The notes under the pieces: model-generated | What the model was told of the DNA's origin: nothing | The model's database searches: none | The model's input: the letters and a program-made list of their open reading frames with translations, nothing else | NCBI GenBank assembly: GCA_028687585.1 | Contig: JAQTZV010000019.1 | Coordinates: forward strand, 38,659 to 102,658 | Length of the DNA: 64,000 nucleotides | From: Desulfuromonadaceae bacterium | GTDB lineage: Bacteria > Desulfobacterota > Desulfuromonadia > Geobacterales > Pseudopelobacteraceae | Reading direction: 5' to 3' | Program-made: the position numbers and the translations under genes | Shown here: in pieces, positions 33,650-42,763 of the stretch | Layout: each line of letters starts with the position of its first letter | Numbering within the stretch: position 1 is the first letter of the stretch

Positions 33650-35134
33650 CTATCGTTCCAGCGCCATCTCGATTCGCTCGCACAGCGTCTTCAGCACCTT
33701 GATCCGGGCATAATATTTATCATTGGCCTCAACCAGCGTCCAAGGGGCAATATCGGTACTGGTACGGTCTATCATGTCGCAGACCGCCAATTCGTATTCA
33801 TCCCATTTATCGCGATTGCGCCAATCTTCATCGGTAATCTTGTAGCGCTTAAAGCCTATTTTCTCCCGTTCCTTGAAGCGCCGGAGCTGCTCTTCCTTGG
33901 TAATGGAAAGCCAGAATTTTACCACAACCGTGTTGTTCCTGACCATCTGCTCTTCGAAATCATTGATTTCACCATAGGCCCGCATCCAGTCGTTGTGTTC
34001 GCAAAACCCTTCGACACGTTCAACCAAAACACGTCCGTACCAGGTGCGGTCAAAGATGGCAAAACGGCTTTTACGGGGAATGTTGCGCCAGAAACGCCAC
34101 ATATAAGGCTGGGCGCGTTCTTCCTCCGTCGGTGCGGCAACCGGGATAACCCGGTACTGCCGGGCATCGAGCGCCTGAATGATGCGGCGTATACTGCCGC
34201 CTTTTCCGGCAGCATCGTTCCCTTCGAAAGCCACCACAACCGACAGTTTCTTGAAATTTTTGTGACGGGTCAGGAGATTGAGCGTGCCCTGATATTTTTC
34301 CAGTTCACTTTCAAATTCTGCTTTTTTCAGTTTTTTTGACATATCAAGCGTCTGGAGAATCATCAGGTTGTCAATGCTTGGTAAAATCGGGGGAATCGGT
34401 TCTTCGTGACGTGGCGCTTCCGGAGCGTCAAGACGCTGACGCATGGCGTTAAGGATCGCCTTGCCGATGGTAAGATAGCGATAGCTCGGATCAGTCCCTT
34501 CAACAATTGTCCAAGGGGATTCGGCGGTGCTGGTTGAGCGCAGCATACGCTCGGAGACCTTGCGGAACTTATCATACTGTTTGTAGTGATCCCAGTCGGT
34601 GTCGGTAACCCGCCAGCGCGTCTTGGGGTCTTTTTCTAACAGTTTGAGACGTTTTTTCTGTTCGTTCTGAGAAAGATGCAACCAGAATTTGAGAACCAGC
34701 GCTCCTTCGTCACAGAGCATCTTCTCAAAACGGCTAATCCGCTCCAACCGTTGATCAAGCTCGGCATTTTTGATCGTTCCATAGACGTTTTCCACCAACG
34801 GGGCAGAATACCAGGTGCCAATAAAAACACCAACCTTGCCTCTGGGGGGAAGTACTCGCCAGTAGCGCCACATCTGCGGTCGTTCCAGCTCTTCATCGGT
34901 CAGGTCCCGCACCGCATGAGTCTCAATATGGCGCGGATCCATCCATTCATTGAGAAGGTTGACCGTTTCACCTTTGCCGGCACAATCCACACCGGCCACC
35001 AGAATAATCACCGGAAACTTTTTCGATTGCGCCAAATCGAGCTGGGCATCCAAAAGCCCTTCACGTAAGCCGGGGATCTCCTTCTTCCACACCTCTTTGC
35101 TGATTTTGTGCCCCAACTCTGCGGATTCAAACAT
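33650..35134 (-). CDS. pap: Polyphosphate:AMP phosphotransferase (two-domain PPK2)
   Basis: Uses polyphosphate to phosphorylate AMP to ADP. 494 residues from the ATG at 35134 with GGGGG upstream. The frame is open further, but that part runs into proC. Two tandem PPK2 domains are visible, each with a Walker A (GVDCAGKGE and GNDAAGKGG), a lid segment (ERPQMWRYWRVLPPRG; ERAQPYMWRFWRNIP) and a GTWYSAP/DRTWYGRV block. Two-domain PPK2 proteins are typically the AMP-specific type. The proC stop lies 53 bp upstream, so proC-pap is probably one transcript. Confidence 0.93.
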   Translation of the reverse strand: MFESAELGHKISKEVWKKEIPGLREGLLDAQLDLAQSKKFPVIILVAGVDCAGKGETVNLLNEWMDPRHIETHAVRDLTDEELERPQMWRYWRVLPPRGKVGVFIGTWYSAPLVENVYGTIKNAELDQRLERISRFEKMLCDEGALVLKFWLHLSQNEQKKRLKLLEKDPKTRWRVTDTDWDHYKQYDKFRKVSERMLRSTSTAESPWTIVEGTDPSYRYLTIGKAILNAMRQRLDAPEAPRHEEPIPPILPSIDNLMILQTLDMSKKLKKAEFESELEKYQGTLNLLTRHKNFKKLSVVVAFEGNDAAGKGGSIRRIIQALDARQYRVIPVAAPTEEERAQPYMWRFWRNIPRKSRFAIFDRTWYGRVLVERVEGFCEHNDWMRAYGEINDFEEQMVRNNTVVVKFWLSITKEEQLRRFKEREKIGFKRYKITDEDWRNRDKWDEYELAVCDMIDRTSTDIAPWTLVEANDKYYARIKVLKTLCERIEMALER

Positions 35135-35186
35135 GATGACCCCCGGCATTACTTGGAAGTGGATGCATCTGTTTTCAAGACGGGAT

Positions 35187-35999
35187 CTATTTTCCGGCCA
35201 GTTCTTTTGATTTTCGGCAGGCCGCCTCAACCGCATTCATGACAACGCCGCGAAAACTTCCGTTTTCAAGCGCGTGCAAACCTGCGATAGTGGTTCCCCC
35301 CGGCGATGTAACTTTTTCCTTCAGAAGAGTCGGATGTTCACCGGTTTCGACGATCATCCGTGCCGCACCAAACACCGTCTGGGCTGCCAATTGCGCGGCG
35401 ACATCACGGGGCAGACCGTTCTTGACTCCGGCATCTGCCAGCGCCTCAATGAAGGTAAATACATACGCCGGCCCGCTGCCGGAAAGCCCGGTAACCGCGT
35501 CCATCAGCTTTTCATCCACGGAGACAGCAACCCCGACCATGGCAAATATCTGTCGAGCACAATCCAGGTCGTCCGACGTTGCCTTCCGTCCGCAGCAAAC
35601 GGCTGTTGCCCCCGCTCCAATCAGAGCCGGCGTATTCGGCATTGCCCGGACAACGCGGCAGCCGGGTAACAGGTTGGCTTCGATCTTCACACTCGGAATG
35701 CCGGCCATAATTGAGATAACCAGTTTATCCGTGGAGATAACCGACTCAACGAGATCGAGTACCGCTTCCGCCTGCTGCGGCTTAACCGCAAGTATAACGA
35801 CTTCGCCCCACTGCGCCGCTTCAGCGGCATCACCGACAACCCGCACATGCGGGAACTGTGCGGTCAGCATATCCCGACGTTTGGGGCTTATTTCTGCGAC
35901 ACAGATCCCAACGCCAACATCCTCACGCAACAGGCCGCGTATAATGGCTTCAGCCATGTTGCCGCCGCCGATAAACGCAATTTTTCGTATATTCAGCAT
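35187..35999 (-). CDS. proC: Pyrroline-5-carboxylate reductase
   Basis: Last step of proline synthesis, NADPH-dependent, cytoplasmic. 270 residues from the ATG at 35999 (GGAGG seven bases upstream). The nucleotide-binding motif IAFIGGGNMAEAII is at the N-terminus. Family motifs VVRAMPNTPALIGAGATA, LSGSGPAYVF and the C-terminal TSPGGTTIAGLHALE are intact. Upstream is a promoter with a perfect palindrome in the spacer. Confidence 0.97.
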   Translation of the reverse strand: MLNIRKIAFIGGGNMAEAIIRGLLREDVGVGICVAEISPKRRDMLTAQFPHVRVVGDAAEAAQWGEVVILAVKPQQAEAVLDLVESVISTDKLVISIMAGIPSVKIEANLLPGCRVVRAMPNTPALIGAGATAVCCGRKATSDDLDCARQIFAMVGVAVSVDEKLMDAVTGLSGSGPAYVFTFIEALADAGVKNGLPRDVAAQLAAQTVFGAARMIVETGEHPTLLKEKVTSPGGTTIAGLHALENGSFRGVVMNAVEAACRKSKELAGK

Positions 36000-36064
36000 A
36001 TCCGATCCTCCGTACCCTTTGTCTATCAAAAAATCCAGTTTACTTACACCAGAAAGGTAGCCCA

Positions 36065-36094
36065 CGAATAGCAGGTATACCTGCGTAGAGTCAA
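36065..36094 (-). promoter_or_regulatory. Putative proC promoter with 14-bp palindrome in the spacer
   Basis: Minus-strand TTGACT (36094-36089), 18-bp spacer, TATTCG (36070-36065). The spacer contains the perfect palindrome GCAGGTATACCTGC (36071-36084) directly beside the -10, a good repressor site. GCGTAGAGT occurs twice as a direct repeat (36083-36091, 36100-36108). Confidence 0.5.
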
Positions 36095-36172
36095 GGGTTG
36101 CGTAGAGTTACACGAAAACGGAGCTCCAAAACTGGATACCCCGTATAGCGACATGATATGAGACTTTCCGTA

Positions 36173-36583
36173 CTATTTCTTTATGTGTTTTGCGATAATC
36201 AGATCTTTAACCTGTTCATAAACAATTGTCGGCAGGATCTTTCTTGATTTTAGTTGCGCTTTATTGGCGTATGGTCGGCCGGCGATAATTTTTCCGCAAT
36301 ACGCATCACCAATTCCTGATATTGCCTTCAGTTCGGCAGATGTAGCGGTATTGATATCAACGATTCTGGCCTTGGCAGCTGTTTTAGCATCCGTTGCTTT
36401 ACCCTTTGCATCCTGTTTTACCGTTGCAGCTTCAGCTTTTGCATCGACTTTTGCACTGTTTCCCGCAGACTTGGCTGCGCCCTTTCTTTCTATTGCAGAG
36501 GCAGGTGCCTCAGCAGCAAAACAGAGACCGGCAGATAAAAGTAGGATGACAGCGATCAAAGCGGATTTAGCACTAATGTTCAT
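36173..36583 (-). CDS. Exported helix-hairpin-helix protein, ComEA-like
   Basis: 136 residues with a signal peptide (about 1-23, ending CFAAEA). An Ala/Lys-rich low-complexity stretch (about 35-70) leads to a helix-hairpin-helix domain (VDINTATSAELKAISGIGDAYCGKI). The last part resembles ComEA DNA-binding repeats but has degenerate spacing (RPYANKAQLKSRKILP). ComEA proteins bind incoming DNA in the periplasm, so a DNA-binding role outside the membrane is plausible. GAGGAGG precedes the ATG. It lies between proC and an exported protein on the same strand. Confidence 0.8.
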   Translation of the reverse strand: MNISAKSALIAVILLLSAGLCFAAEAPASAIERKGAAKSAGNSAKVDAKAEAATVKQDAKGKATDAKTAAKARIVDINTATSAELKAISGIGDAYCGKIIAGRPYANKAQLKSRKILPTIVYEQVKDLIIAKHIKK

Positions 36584-36654
36584 CGGAAAACCTCCTCAAT
36601 TTTTTATTGTGTGGCTGTTCTACAAACAACATAACACGGTGTCAATAAAGCTTT

Positions 36655-37416
36655 TTATCGCCCCGCCAGCCATCCGGCGAGGTTATCTGCCAGCCTGCGG
36701 TTGTTGTCGTCAAGATAGCGATTCTGGAAAATTGCGTCATCTCCAAAGACAATAAAACTGCCGCTGCCAAGCTCCCCTGAGACAACGACCGCAAACGCGC
36801 CGACGGCATCTCCTGTTGACAGGACCTTGTCACCATTCAAATCCACCCAGGCTTCAGAGGATGACTGTGCCAGCGCAGTCCCGGCTTTGCCCGGATCAAG
36901 CGCCCAGGAACCGTAAACAGAAAATTGCGGCAATCCGGCAAACAGGGGCGAGCCTGACAATCCGGTGAGCCGGAAAGTCGTGTCAATATCGATAACATTA
37001 TTGCGCTCGTGCAGAACGCCATTGGAATGATATACATCAAGTCTGGCAAGCAATCCGGACAGAGGCGGCCCGATATGGAGCATCGCCGCAAGCCGACCAC
37101 CCCGCTCAATAAAACGCACAACCGCATCTACCTCTTCAGTTCGCAGCGATGCAAAAGGGCCTGAAATAACCAGGGCCGTCACATTTTTCAAGGCATCACC
37201 ATCTAATATCTTTGTGGTTGAAGTAACGATGGCACCTTTGCTTCGCATAATTTCAGCAAAACCTGACAGGTGTAACATTCCCATTTCTTCAATTATAAAG
37301 CGCTGATTATGCCCCTGATCAAACAGAATTTGCGCACGGCTTCCGCCTGCCATGGCAGTCGCTGTTGAGAAAAGCAGCGTTATAGCGACCATCAGTAGAG
37401 CAGTTCTACGATACAT
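36655..37416 (-). CDS. Exported DUF4350-like protein
   Basis: 253 residues from the ATG at 37416 (GGAGG upstream). A signal peptide covers about 1-23 (ending ATAMAGG). The body looks like a class I glutamine-amidotransferase-like fold as in DUF4350: ILFDQGHNQRF at the start, VISGPFASL, then RFIERGGRLAAML. Late in the protein DLNGDKVLSTGDAVG resembles a single calcium-binding loop. The function is unknown; it probably acts in the periplasm. Confidence 0.75.
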   Translation of the reverse strand: MYRRTALLMVAITLLFSTATAMAGGSRAQILFDQGHNQRFIIEEMGMLHLSGFAEIMRSKGAIVTSTTKILDGDALKNVTALVISGPFASLRTEEVDAVVRFIERGGRLAAMLHIGPPLSGLLARLDVYHSNGVLHERNNVIDIDTTFRLTGLSGSPLFAGLPQFSVYGSWALDPGKAGTALAQSSSEAWVDLNGDKVLSTGDAVGAFAVVVSGELGSGSFIVFGDDAIFQNRYLDDNNRRLADNLAGWLAGR

Positions 37417-37589
37417 AGTAATAATACCTCCTTCAAATACAAGACCTTTTTTATCCTTTATAGCGAGTGACACTCCGGATTACAAGAAATTCTTTTCCTT
37501 GCCCTGTCGAATGTGGTAGGTAATAAAGGAAATTTAAACTCAAGTAGCGCCACAACCAATCAAAGCGCCACACCAAAGGAGAAATATCA

Positions 37590-37964
37590 ATGAGCAGTAA
37601 AAAACCCGAATTAACCTTCAAGTATGTGTTTAATTACAGCTACAATCCTTCCTACGTTAACGGCGCCCAGGGCGGTTTTTCTCCGCGCGGCGAAATGGTA
37701 ATCAACTTTTATCTTGAACGTCAGCCATTACCGAATGAAATTACCCATGAAATCACACCCGAAGGTGCAATCGGCCGTGAAACCGAAGTAGATCCCAAAG
37801 ATCTGGCCAGCAGTATGGTGCGTTTCATTGATACCGGTGTCGTCATGAGCTACGAAAATGCCAAAGTATTCCATGGCTGGATGGGTGAAAAACTTCGGGA
37901 AGTCGAAGAGATGTACAAGGCGCGCGCTGAGTTTGAACAGTCTCAAGCAGTCGGTCAGGCATAA
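37590..37964 (+). CDS. DUF3467-like protein
   Basis: 124-residue soluble protein, start at 37590 with AAGGAG. The centre (INFYLERQPLPNEITHEI, then SMVRFIDTGVVMSYENAKVFHGWMG) fits the small DUF3467 family found in many bacteria and archaea. No known activity. It is a separate transcription unit ended by a strong hairpin. Confidence 0.75.
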   Translation: MSSKKPELTFKYVFNYSYNPSYVNGAQGGFSPRGEMVINFYLERQPLPNEITHEITPEGAIGRETEVDPKDLASSMVRFIDTGVVMSYENAKVFHGWMGEKLREVEEMYKARAEFEQSQAVGQA

Positions 37965-37985
37965 CAAGAGTGAAGGGTGAAGAAG

Positions 37986-38008
37986 GGGCGAACCGTGTTC
38001 GCCCGTCT
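37986..38008 (+). terminator. Rho-independent terminator after the DUF3467 gene
   Basis: Perfect 8-bp stem GGGCGAAC/GTTCGCCC (37986-37993, 37997-38004) with a 3-nt loop followed by GTCTTT. It lies 22 bp after the stop and before the DUF3108 gene. Confidence 0.65.
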
Positions 38009-38030
38009 TTAGCAACTCAAGGAACAATGA

Positions 38031-38795
38031 ATGAAACACCTTCATATCGCAGCAGCAAGTTTGATAGCGGGACTCGTCCTGAGCACCTTCGCCGCCACTG
38101 CGACTGCATTTCCGATTCCGGAACGCTTGGAGTTCGAGCTTTCCTATACCGGCATTACTGCGGGTCGTGCCGTCCAGGAAGTCAAGCTGGTTGACAATGG
38201 AATCCATATCGTTTCCACGGCACGTTCCGCGGATTGGTTGCGCTTCATTTTCCCCGTTGATGATCGCATAGAATCATTTTTGACATCAGAAACTCCCGCA
38301 CAGTTTATCGGCACTCCCCGCCTCTATCAAGAACGGAAGCATGAAGGCAAAACCATCACAAACCGGGAAGCCCGTTTTGATCGCCAAAAACTTGAAGTAA
38401 CAACCATTGATCACCGCAATAAGAATGAGAAAAAGCATGTCATCACCAAACGGACATACGACACTCTCTCCAGCTTTTTCTACTTTCGAACTGTGCCTCT
38501 GCAGGTCGGCACTTCATATTACATTGATATCTTTGACTGCAAAAGATTGTGGAACACCGAAGTAAAAGTGCTGCGCCGCGAAGAACTTACGACCCCGCTG
38601 GGGCGGTTTAAAACCATTGTGATTCAGCCACTCTTAAAATCCGAGGGGATTTTTGCCCGGACGGGAGAGATGTTTATCTGGCTGACCGATGATGACCGCC
38701 GGATACCGGTACAGATGAAATCAAAGGTAATTGTGGGAAGTATCACAGCCACCTTGACGGGGGGCAGTTACTGGTCGGCTCGACCGGTGAATTGA
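38031..38795 (+). CDS. Exported DUF3108 protein
   Basis: 254 residues. A signal peptide of about 26 residues (ending ATATAFPIP) is followed by a beta-rich DUF3108 domain: LEFELSYTGITAGRAV, STARSADWLRFIFPVDDRIESF, and TPLGRFKTIVIQP near the C-terminus. Members are periplasmic proteins of unknown function. Start at 38031 after CAAGGAACA. Confidence 0.82.
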   Translation: MKHLHIAAASLIAGLVLSTFAATATAFPIPERLEFELSYTGITAGRAVQEVKLVDNGIHIVSTARSADWLRFIFPVDDRIESFLTSETPAQFIGTPRLYQERKHEGKTITNREARFDRQKLEVTTIDHRNKNEKKHVITKRTYDTLSSFFYFRTVPLQVGTSYYIDIFDCKRLWNTEVKVLRREELTTPLGRFKTIVIQPLLKSEGIFARTGEMFIWLTDDDRRIPVQMKSKVIVGSITATLTGGSYWSARPVN

Positions 38796-38875
38796 AAACC
38801 CTTCCCTTTCTCGCTTCCGCGTGATAAAAAAGATTTCATGCTAACGTTGTTTTAACCAGACTCGGGAGTGTCCTT

Positions 38876-39616
38876 ATGATTATTTTCAAAGGCGTGCACA
38901 AGTGGTTCAAGACGCTGCACGTACTTAACAATATCGACCTGCATGTCACCCCCGGAGAAGTGCTGGTAGTCTGCGGCCCCTCAGGATCCGGCAAATCCAC
39001 CTTGATCCGTACCATCAATCAATTGGAGCCGATCAACGAAGGGACTCTTATTGTTGACGGCATGGATCTTTCCGATAAAAAAACCGACATCAACAAACTT
39101 CGCGCAGAGATAGGCTTTGTTTTTCAGCAGTTCAACCTCTATCCCCACCTTTCCGTTATCAACAACATAACCCTGGCACCGATTAAAATACGTAACATCC
39201 CGAAAAAAGAGGCTGAAGAGCAGGCAATGGAGCTGCTTACCCGAGTCGGTCTTGCAGAAAAACGCGATGCCTACCCGTTACAGTTATCCGGCGGTCAGCA
39301 GCAACGGGTAGCAATTGCCCGTGGCCTGGCGATGAAGCCCCGCATCATGCTGTTCGACGAACCGACCTCAGCCCTTGACCCCGAGATGATCGGCGAAGTA
39401 CTTGAAGTCATGAAAGATTTGGCTCGAAGCGGCATGACAATGGTTGTGGTTACCCATGAGATGGGCTTTGCCCGTGAAGTGGCGCACCGGGTTGTCTTCA
39501 TGGATTATGGCGTTATTCTGGAAGAAGCCCCCCCCGAAGATTTCTTTATGCGTCCGCAACATGAACGGGCACAACAGTTTCTCCGCCAATTATTAACTCC
39601 GATGCAGAGTCAGTAA
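38876..39616 (+). CDS. glnQ: Polar amino acid ABC transporter, ATP-binding subunit
   Basis: 246-residue cytoplasmic ATPase of the PAAT family. Walker A is GPSGSGKST, the signature [14 protein letters not shown], Walker [15 protein letters not shown], and the switch His lies in [10 protein letters not shown]. It begins a four-gene run (ATPase, binding protein, two permeases), the full set for an importer of glutamate, glutamine or a similar amino acid. The symbol is by family and not by proven substrate. Confidence 0.93.
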   Translation: MIIFKGVHKWFKTLHVLNNIDLHVTPGEVLVVCGPSGSGKSTLIRTINQLEPINEGTLIVDGMDLSDKKTDINKLRAEIGFVFQQFNLYPHLSVINNITLAPIKIRNIPKKEAEEQAMELLTRVGLAEKRDAYPLQLSGGQQQRVAIARGLAMKPRIMLFDEPTSALDPEMIGEVLEVMKDLARSGMTMVVVTHEMGFAREVAHRVVFMDYGVILEEAPPEDFFMRPQHERAQQFLRQLLTPMQSQ

Positions 39617-39670
39617 CCGTATTCCGGAAACCCGGAAATCTACACCACTCAAAAAACAGGAGGATGCACA

Positions 39671-40486
39671 ATGAAAAAACTCGTAACGTTGTTCATGATC
39701 ATGGCCCTTGCAACAATTACCGTTAAAGCCGCTCAGGCCGGAGACACCCTGGCCGATGTAAAGAAAAAAGGAGTATTGACGGTCGGATGCAAGGATTCAC
39801 TCCCGCCATTCGGTTATATTGATGAGACCAGCCGCCGTATCGTCGGCTATGATATCGATTTCGTCAACGCCATCGCCAAAAAACTGGGTGTAAAAGTTGA
39901 ACTTAAACCGGTCACTTCCGCTAGCCGTATGCCGCAACTGCAGGAAGGACACATCGACATCATTGCCGCTACCATGACAAAAAATGCCGAGCGGGCCAAG
40001 GTCATCGATTTCAGTCATGCCTATTTCCTTACCGGACAGAAGTTCATTACGAAAAAAGGGAGCGTAAAAAGTCTGAAAGACCTGGAAGGGAAGCGGATCG
40101 GAACTGCTAAAGGTTCAACTTCGGAAAAAAACGTAGCTGCGGCGATTCCTTCTGCAACCGTACTCTCGTTTGATGACTACCCCCAGGCTTTTCTCGCGTT
40201 GATGCAGGGCAAGGTTTCTGCGGTAACAACCGATGAAGCAATTTTGGCAGGCATTCTCGCCAAATCCCCCACCAAAGGTCAGTTTGAAATCCCTAACATT
40301 CAGATTTCAGACGAGCCATACGGTCTCGGTATGCGTAAAGGGGACACGAATTTTGTCAACTTTGTCAACAAAACCATTCTTGAGATGGAAAAGAATGGCG
40401 AAGCAAAAGCCATCTTTGATAAATGGTTCGGACCAACGACACCGTTCCACCTCGAACGCACATTCAAAATCAGTGCAGACAAGTAA
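39671..40486 (+). CDS. Polar amino acid ABC transporter, periplasmic binding protein
   Basis: 271 residues with a signal peptide (about 1-24, VKAAQAGDT). Type II periplasmic binding fold: LTVGCKDSLPPFGYID, VGYDIDFVNAIAKKLGVKVEL, RMPQLQEGHIDII and KDLEGKRIGTAKGSTSE follow the glutamine/glutamate-binding family pattern. AGGAGG precedes the ATG. It is separated from the first permease by a 107-bp gap containing a long hairpin, a common way to raise expression of the binding protein over the membrane subunits. Confidence 0.92.
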   Translation: MKKLVTLFMIMALATITVKAAQAGDTLADVKKKGVLTVGCKDSLPPFGYIDETSRRIVGYDIDFVNAIAKKLGVKVELKPVTSASRMPQLQEGHIDIIAATMTKNAERAKVIDFSHAYFLTGQKFITKKGSVKSLKDLEGKRIGTAKGSTSEKNVAAAIPSATVLSFDDYPQAFLALMQGKVSAVTTDEAILAGILAKSPTKGQFEIPNIQISDEPYGLGMRKGDTNFVNFVNKTILEMEKNGEAKAIFDKWFGPTTPFHLERTFKISADK

Positions 40487-40492
40487 CAAACC

Positions 40493-40549
40493 GTGGGGCA
40501 AGGGTTAAGAAGATGCAGCAGATCAGCAACGTTCCCAACCCTTGCCCAC
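40493..40549 (+). promoter_or_regulatory. Intercistronic hairpin after the binding-protein gene
   Basis: GTGGGGCAAGGGTT (40493-40506) pairs with AACCCTTGCCCAC (40537-40549) with one bulged G. No T run follows, so it more likely protects or pauses the transcript than ends it. Confidence 0.6.
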
Positions 40550-40593
40550 ATTGCCCCTTAGTCCTTTGACACATAACGTTTAAAAGGCTTCCC

Positions 40594-41301
40594 GTGCTCA
40601 ACTACACTTTCGACTGGTCAATCATTACCTCCGGACAGTATTTCGACTGGCTGCTTTCCGGGCTGATCACGACGCTCAAGCTGTCGGCCATCTCTATTGT
40701 GCTGGCCTTCCTTCTGGGGTTGCTGATTGCGGTAATGCGTATGGCACACAGCAAAACGGTGCGGTGGTTTGCGCTCGCCTACCTTGAATTTTTCCGCAAC
40801 ACCCCGCTGCTGGTGCAGATATTTTTCTGGTATTTCGGCTCCTATAAGATTTTACCTACCTTCATAAATGACTGGCTTAATGAAACAGGCTTCGAATTTG
40901 CTGCGGCTGCTATTGCCCTGACCATCTACACGTCTGCCTTTATTGCCGAAGACATTCGATCAGGTGTACTTTCAATCCCGAAAGAGCAGATGGAGGCAGC
41001 GCGGAGCGCCGGCTTTTCCTATCTCCGTTCGATGCAGTACATTATCCTGCCCCAGGCGGTACGCATCACTATTCCGCCACTGGTCAACCAGTTTCTCAAC
41101 GTGGCCAAGAACTCGTCACTGGCCATGACAATCGGCGTCATGGAGATGACGTACCAGGCTCGCCAGGTCGAAAGTTACACGTTCAAAGGTTTTGAGGCGT
41201 TTACTGCAGCAACGGTCGTCTACCTGGCGCTCTCGATTATCATTACCGCTCTGGTTAACCTCTATAACGAAAAAGTTCTCAACGTTCACAAGGCGGCCTG
41301 A
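40594..41301 (+). CDS. Polar amino acid ABC transporter, permease 1
   Basis: 235-residue inner-membrane subunit, HisM/GlnP type, with about five helices. The conserved ATPase-contact EAA loop reads EQMEAARSAGFSYLRSMQYIILPQA. LEFFRNTPLLVQIFFWYF is the typical first-loop motif of the family. GTG start at 40594. It forms a heterodimer with the next gene product, whose start lies one base after this stop. Confidence 0.93.
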   Translation: MLNYTFDWSIITSGQYFDWLLSGLITTLKLSAISIVLAFLLGLLIAVMRMAHSKTVRWFALAYLEFFRNTPLLVQIFFWYFGSYKILPTFINDWLNETGFEFAAAAIALTIYTSAFIAEDIRSGVLSIPKEQMEAARSAGFSYLRSMQYIILPQAVRITIPPLVNQFLNVAKNSSLAMTIGVMEMTYQARQVESYTFKGFEAFTAATVVYLALSIIITALVNLYNEKVLNVHKAA

Positions 41302-41302
41302 T

Positions 41303-42001
41303 ATGGAACATTTTTTTAACATATCGGTCATTACCGACAACTTCACCTATTTCATGATTGGCCGTTTTCCTCACGGTCCACTCGGCGGAGTCGGATTGAC
41401 GCTTTATCTGGCGGTTGTTTCCTGTATTCTCTCCTTTTTTGGCGGGTTGATACTGGGACTCCTAAGTGTTTCGCGTTTTCCTGCCGTGCGCTACCCCGCT
41501 CTTGCCTTTATAAATCTGGTGCGCGGTATGCCGCTCCTGATGGTTATTTTCTGGATGTATTTCCTGCTGCCGGCCCTGTTCGGGAAAATTGCCGAAAACA
41601 ACACCGTCATCATGGCGCTCTCACTGTTCACTTCTGCCTACATGTCACGCATTATTGTCGCCGGAATCGACGGCATCCCGAAAGGACAAACCGAAGCCGC
41701 AACCTCAACCGGTCTAAAATCCTGGCAGGTAATGTATTATATCGTCCTGCCGCAAGCCCTGCGCAACATGATCCCATCATTTGTCAACCAGTTCGTCTCA
41801 CTGATCAAGGACACCTCTCTGGCCTTTATCGTCGGCGTATCAGAACTGACTCATGTTGCCACCCAGATCAACAACCGTACCATGGCCTTCCCAACCGAAA
41901 TATTTGCCTTCATTGCCATAGTTTACTTCATCCTCTGCTTTGCCTTCACCAGTCTTTCCCGCTGGCTTGAGCGGCGCCTGTCATGGTCCAAAGCAATTTA
42001 A
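41303..42001 (+). CDS. Polar amino acid ABC transporter, permease 2
   Basis: 232 residues from the ATG at 41303 (AAGGCGG upstream); the open frame extends upstream into permease 1 but has no reason to start there. Family motifs are INLVRGMPLLMVIFWMYF and the EAA loop KGQTEAATSTGLKSWQVM followed by VLPQALRN. It ends six bases before the TauE/SafE gene and is probably co-transcribed with it. Confidence 0.93.
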   Translation: MEHFFNISVITDNFTYFMIGRFPHGPLGGVGLTLYLAVVSCILSFFGGLILGLLSVSRFPAVRYPALAFINLVRGMPLLMVIFWMYFLLPALFGKIAENNTVIMALSLFTSAYMSRIIVAGIDGIPKGQTEAATSTGLKSWQVMYYIVLPQALRNMIPSFVNQFVSLIKDTSLAFIVGVSELTHVATQINNRTMAFPTEIFAFIAIVYFILCFAFTSLSRWLERRLSWSKAI

Positions 42002-42007
42002 TCCTGC

Positions 42008-42763
42008 ATGCCTACTGAAATCCTCCTGCCACTGCTCTTCGGAGCCGCTTTCATCGCCGGCCTGGTTGATTCTATTGCCGGCGGCGGCGGCCTCATCACC
42101 GTCCCGGTACTGATGGGCATCGGTCTCCCTCCGCAGGTAGCGCTCGGCACCAACAAACTCCAGGCATCATTCGGCTCCGGCAGCGCCATGCTCCATTTTG
42201 TACGTGCCGGCACGGTAAAATTGAGTGACTGCTGGTCCGGCATTCTCTGGACGACGGTCGGGGCGGCACTTGGTGTCGGGGCGGTACAACTGCTCGACGC
42301 AACCATCCTCAAACAGCTTATTCCCTGGCTGCTTGCCCTTATTGCCGTTTATACCCTGCTTTCGCCACGCTTAGGGGCTGAGGACTCGCACGCCCGGATG
42401 AAATCCGGCCTATTCTATCTGCTGTTCGGACTGACAATCGGCTTTTATGACGGATTTTTCGGCCCCGGGACCGGTTCATTCTGGACGATGGCACTTATGA
42501 TGCTGCTCGGTTATTCGATGATGCGCGCCACCGCCACCACCAAGGTTATGAACTTTACCAGCAACATAGTGGCACTGGTCTTCTTTTTATCGGTCGGGCA
42601 GGTGCGGTTTCTGGAAGGGATAATAATGGGGGTCGGGCAGTTTCTTGGAGCCCGGGTCGGATCTAAGCTGGTCATCACGCGCGGCACCGCCTTTATCAGA
42701 CCGGTATTCATCACGATGGTGCTGGCGCTGGTCGGACGTTTGATCTATCAGAACTTCAAGTAG
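42008..42763 (+). CDS. TauE/SafE family anion permease (YfcA-like)
   Basis: 251-residue inner-membrane protein with about eight helices. The family repeats are visible: AGLVDSIAGGGGLITVPVL (first half) and GFYDGFFGPGTGSFW (second half). Members export sulfonates, sulfite or related organic anions; the substrate is unknown here. It follows the amino acid permease by six bases. Its last eight bases overlap the convergent HNH gene. Confidence 0.92.
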   Translation: MPTEILLPLLFGAAFIAGLVDSIAGGGGLITVPVLMGIGLPPQVALGTNKLQASFGSGSAMLHFVRAGTVKLSDCWSGILWTTVGAALGVGAVQLLDATILKQLIPWLLALIAVYTLLSPRLGAEDSHARMKSGLFYLLFGLTIGFYDGFFGPGTGSFWTMALMMLLGYSMMRATATTKVMNFTSNIVALVFFLSVGQVRFLEGIIMGVGQFLGARVGSKLVITRGTAFIRPVFITMVLALVGRLIYQNFK

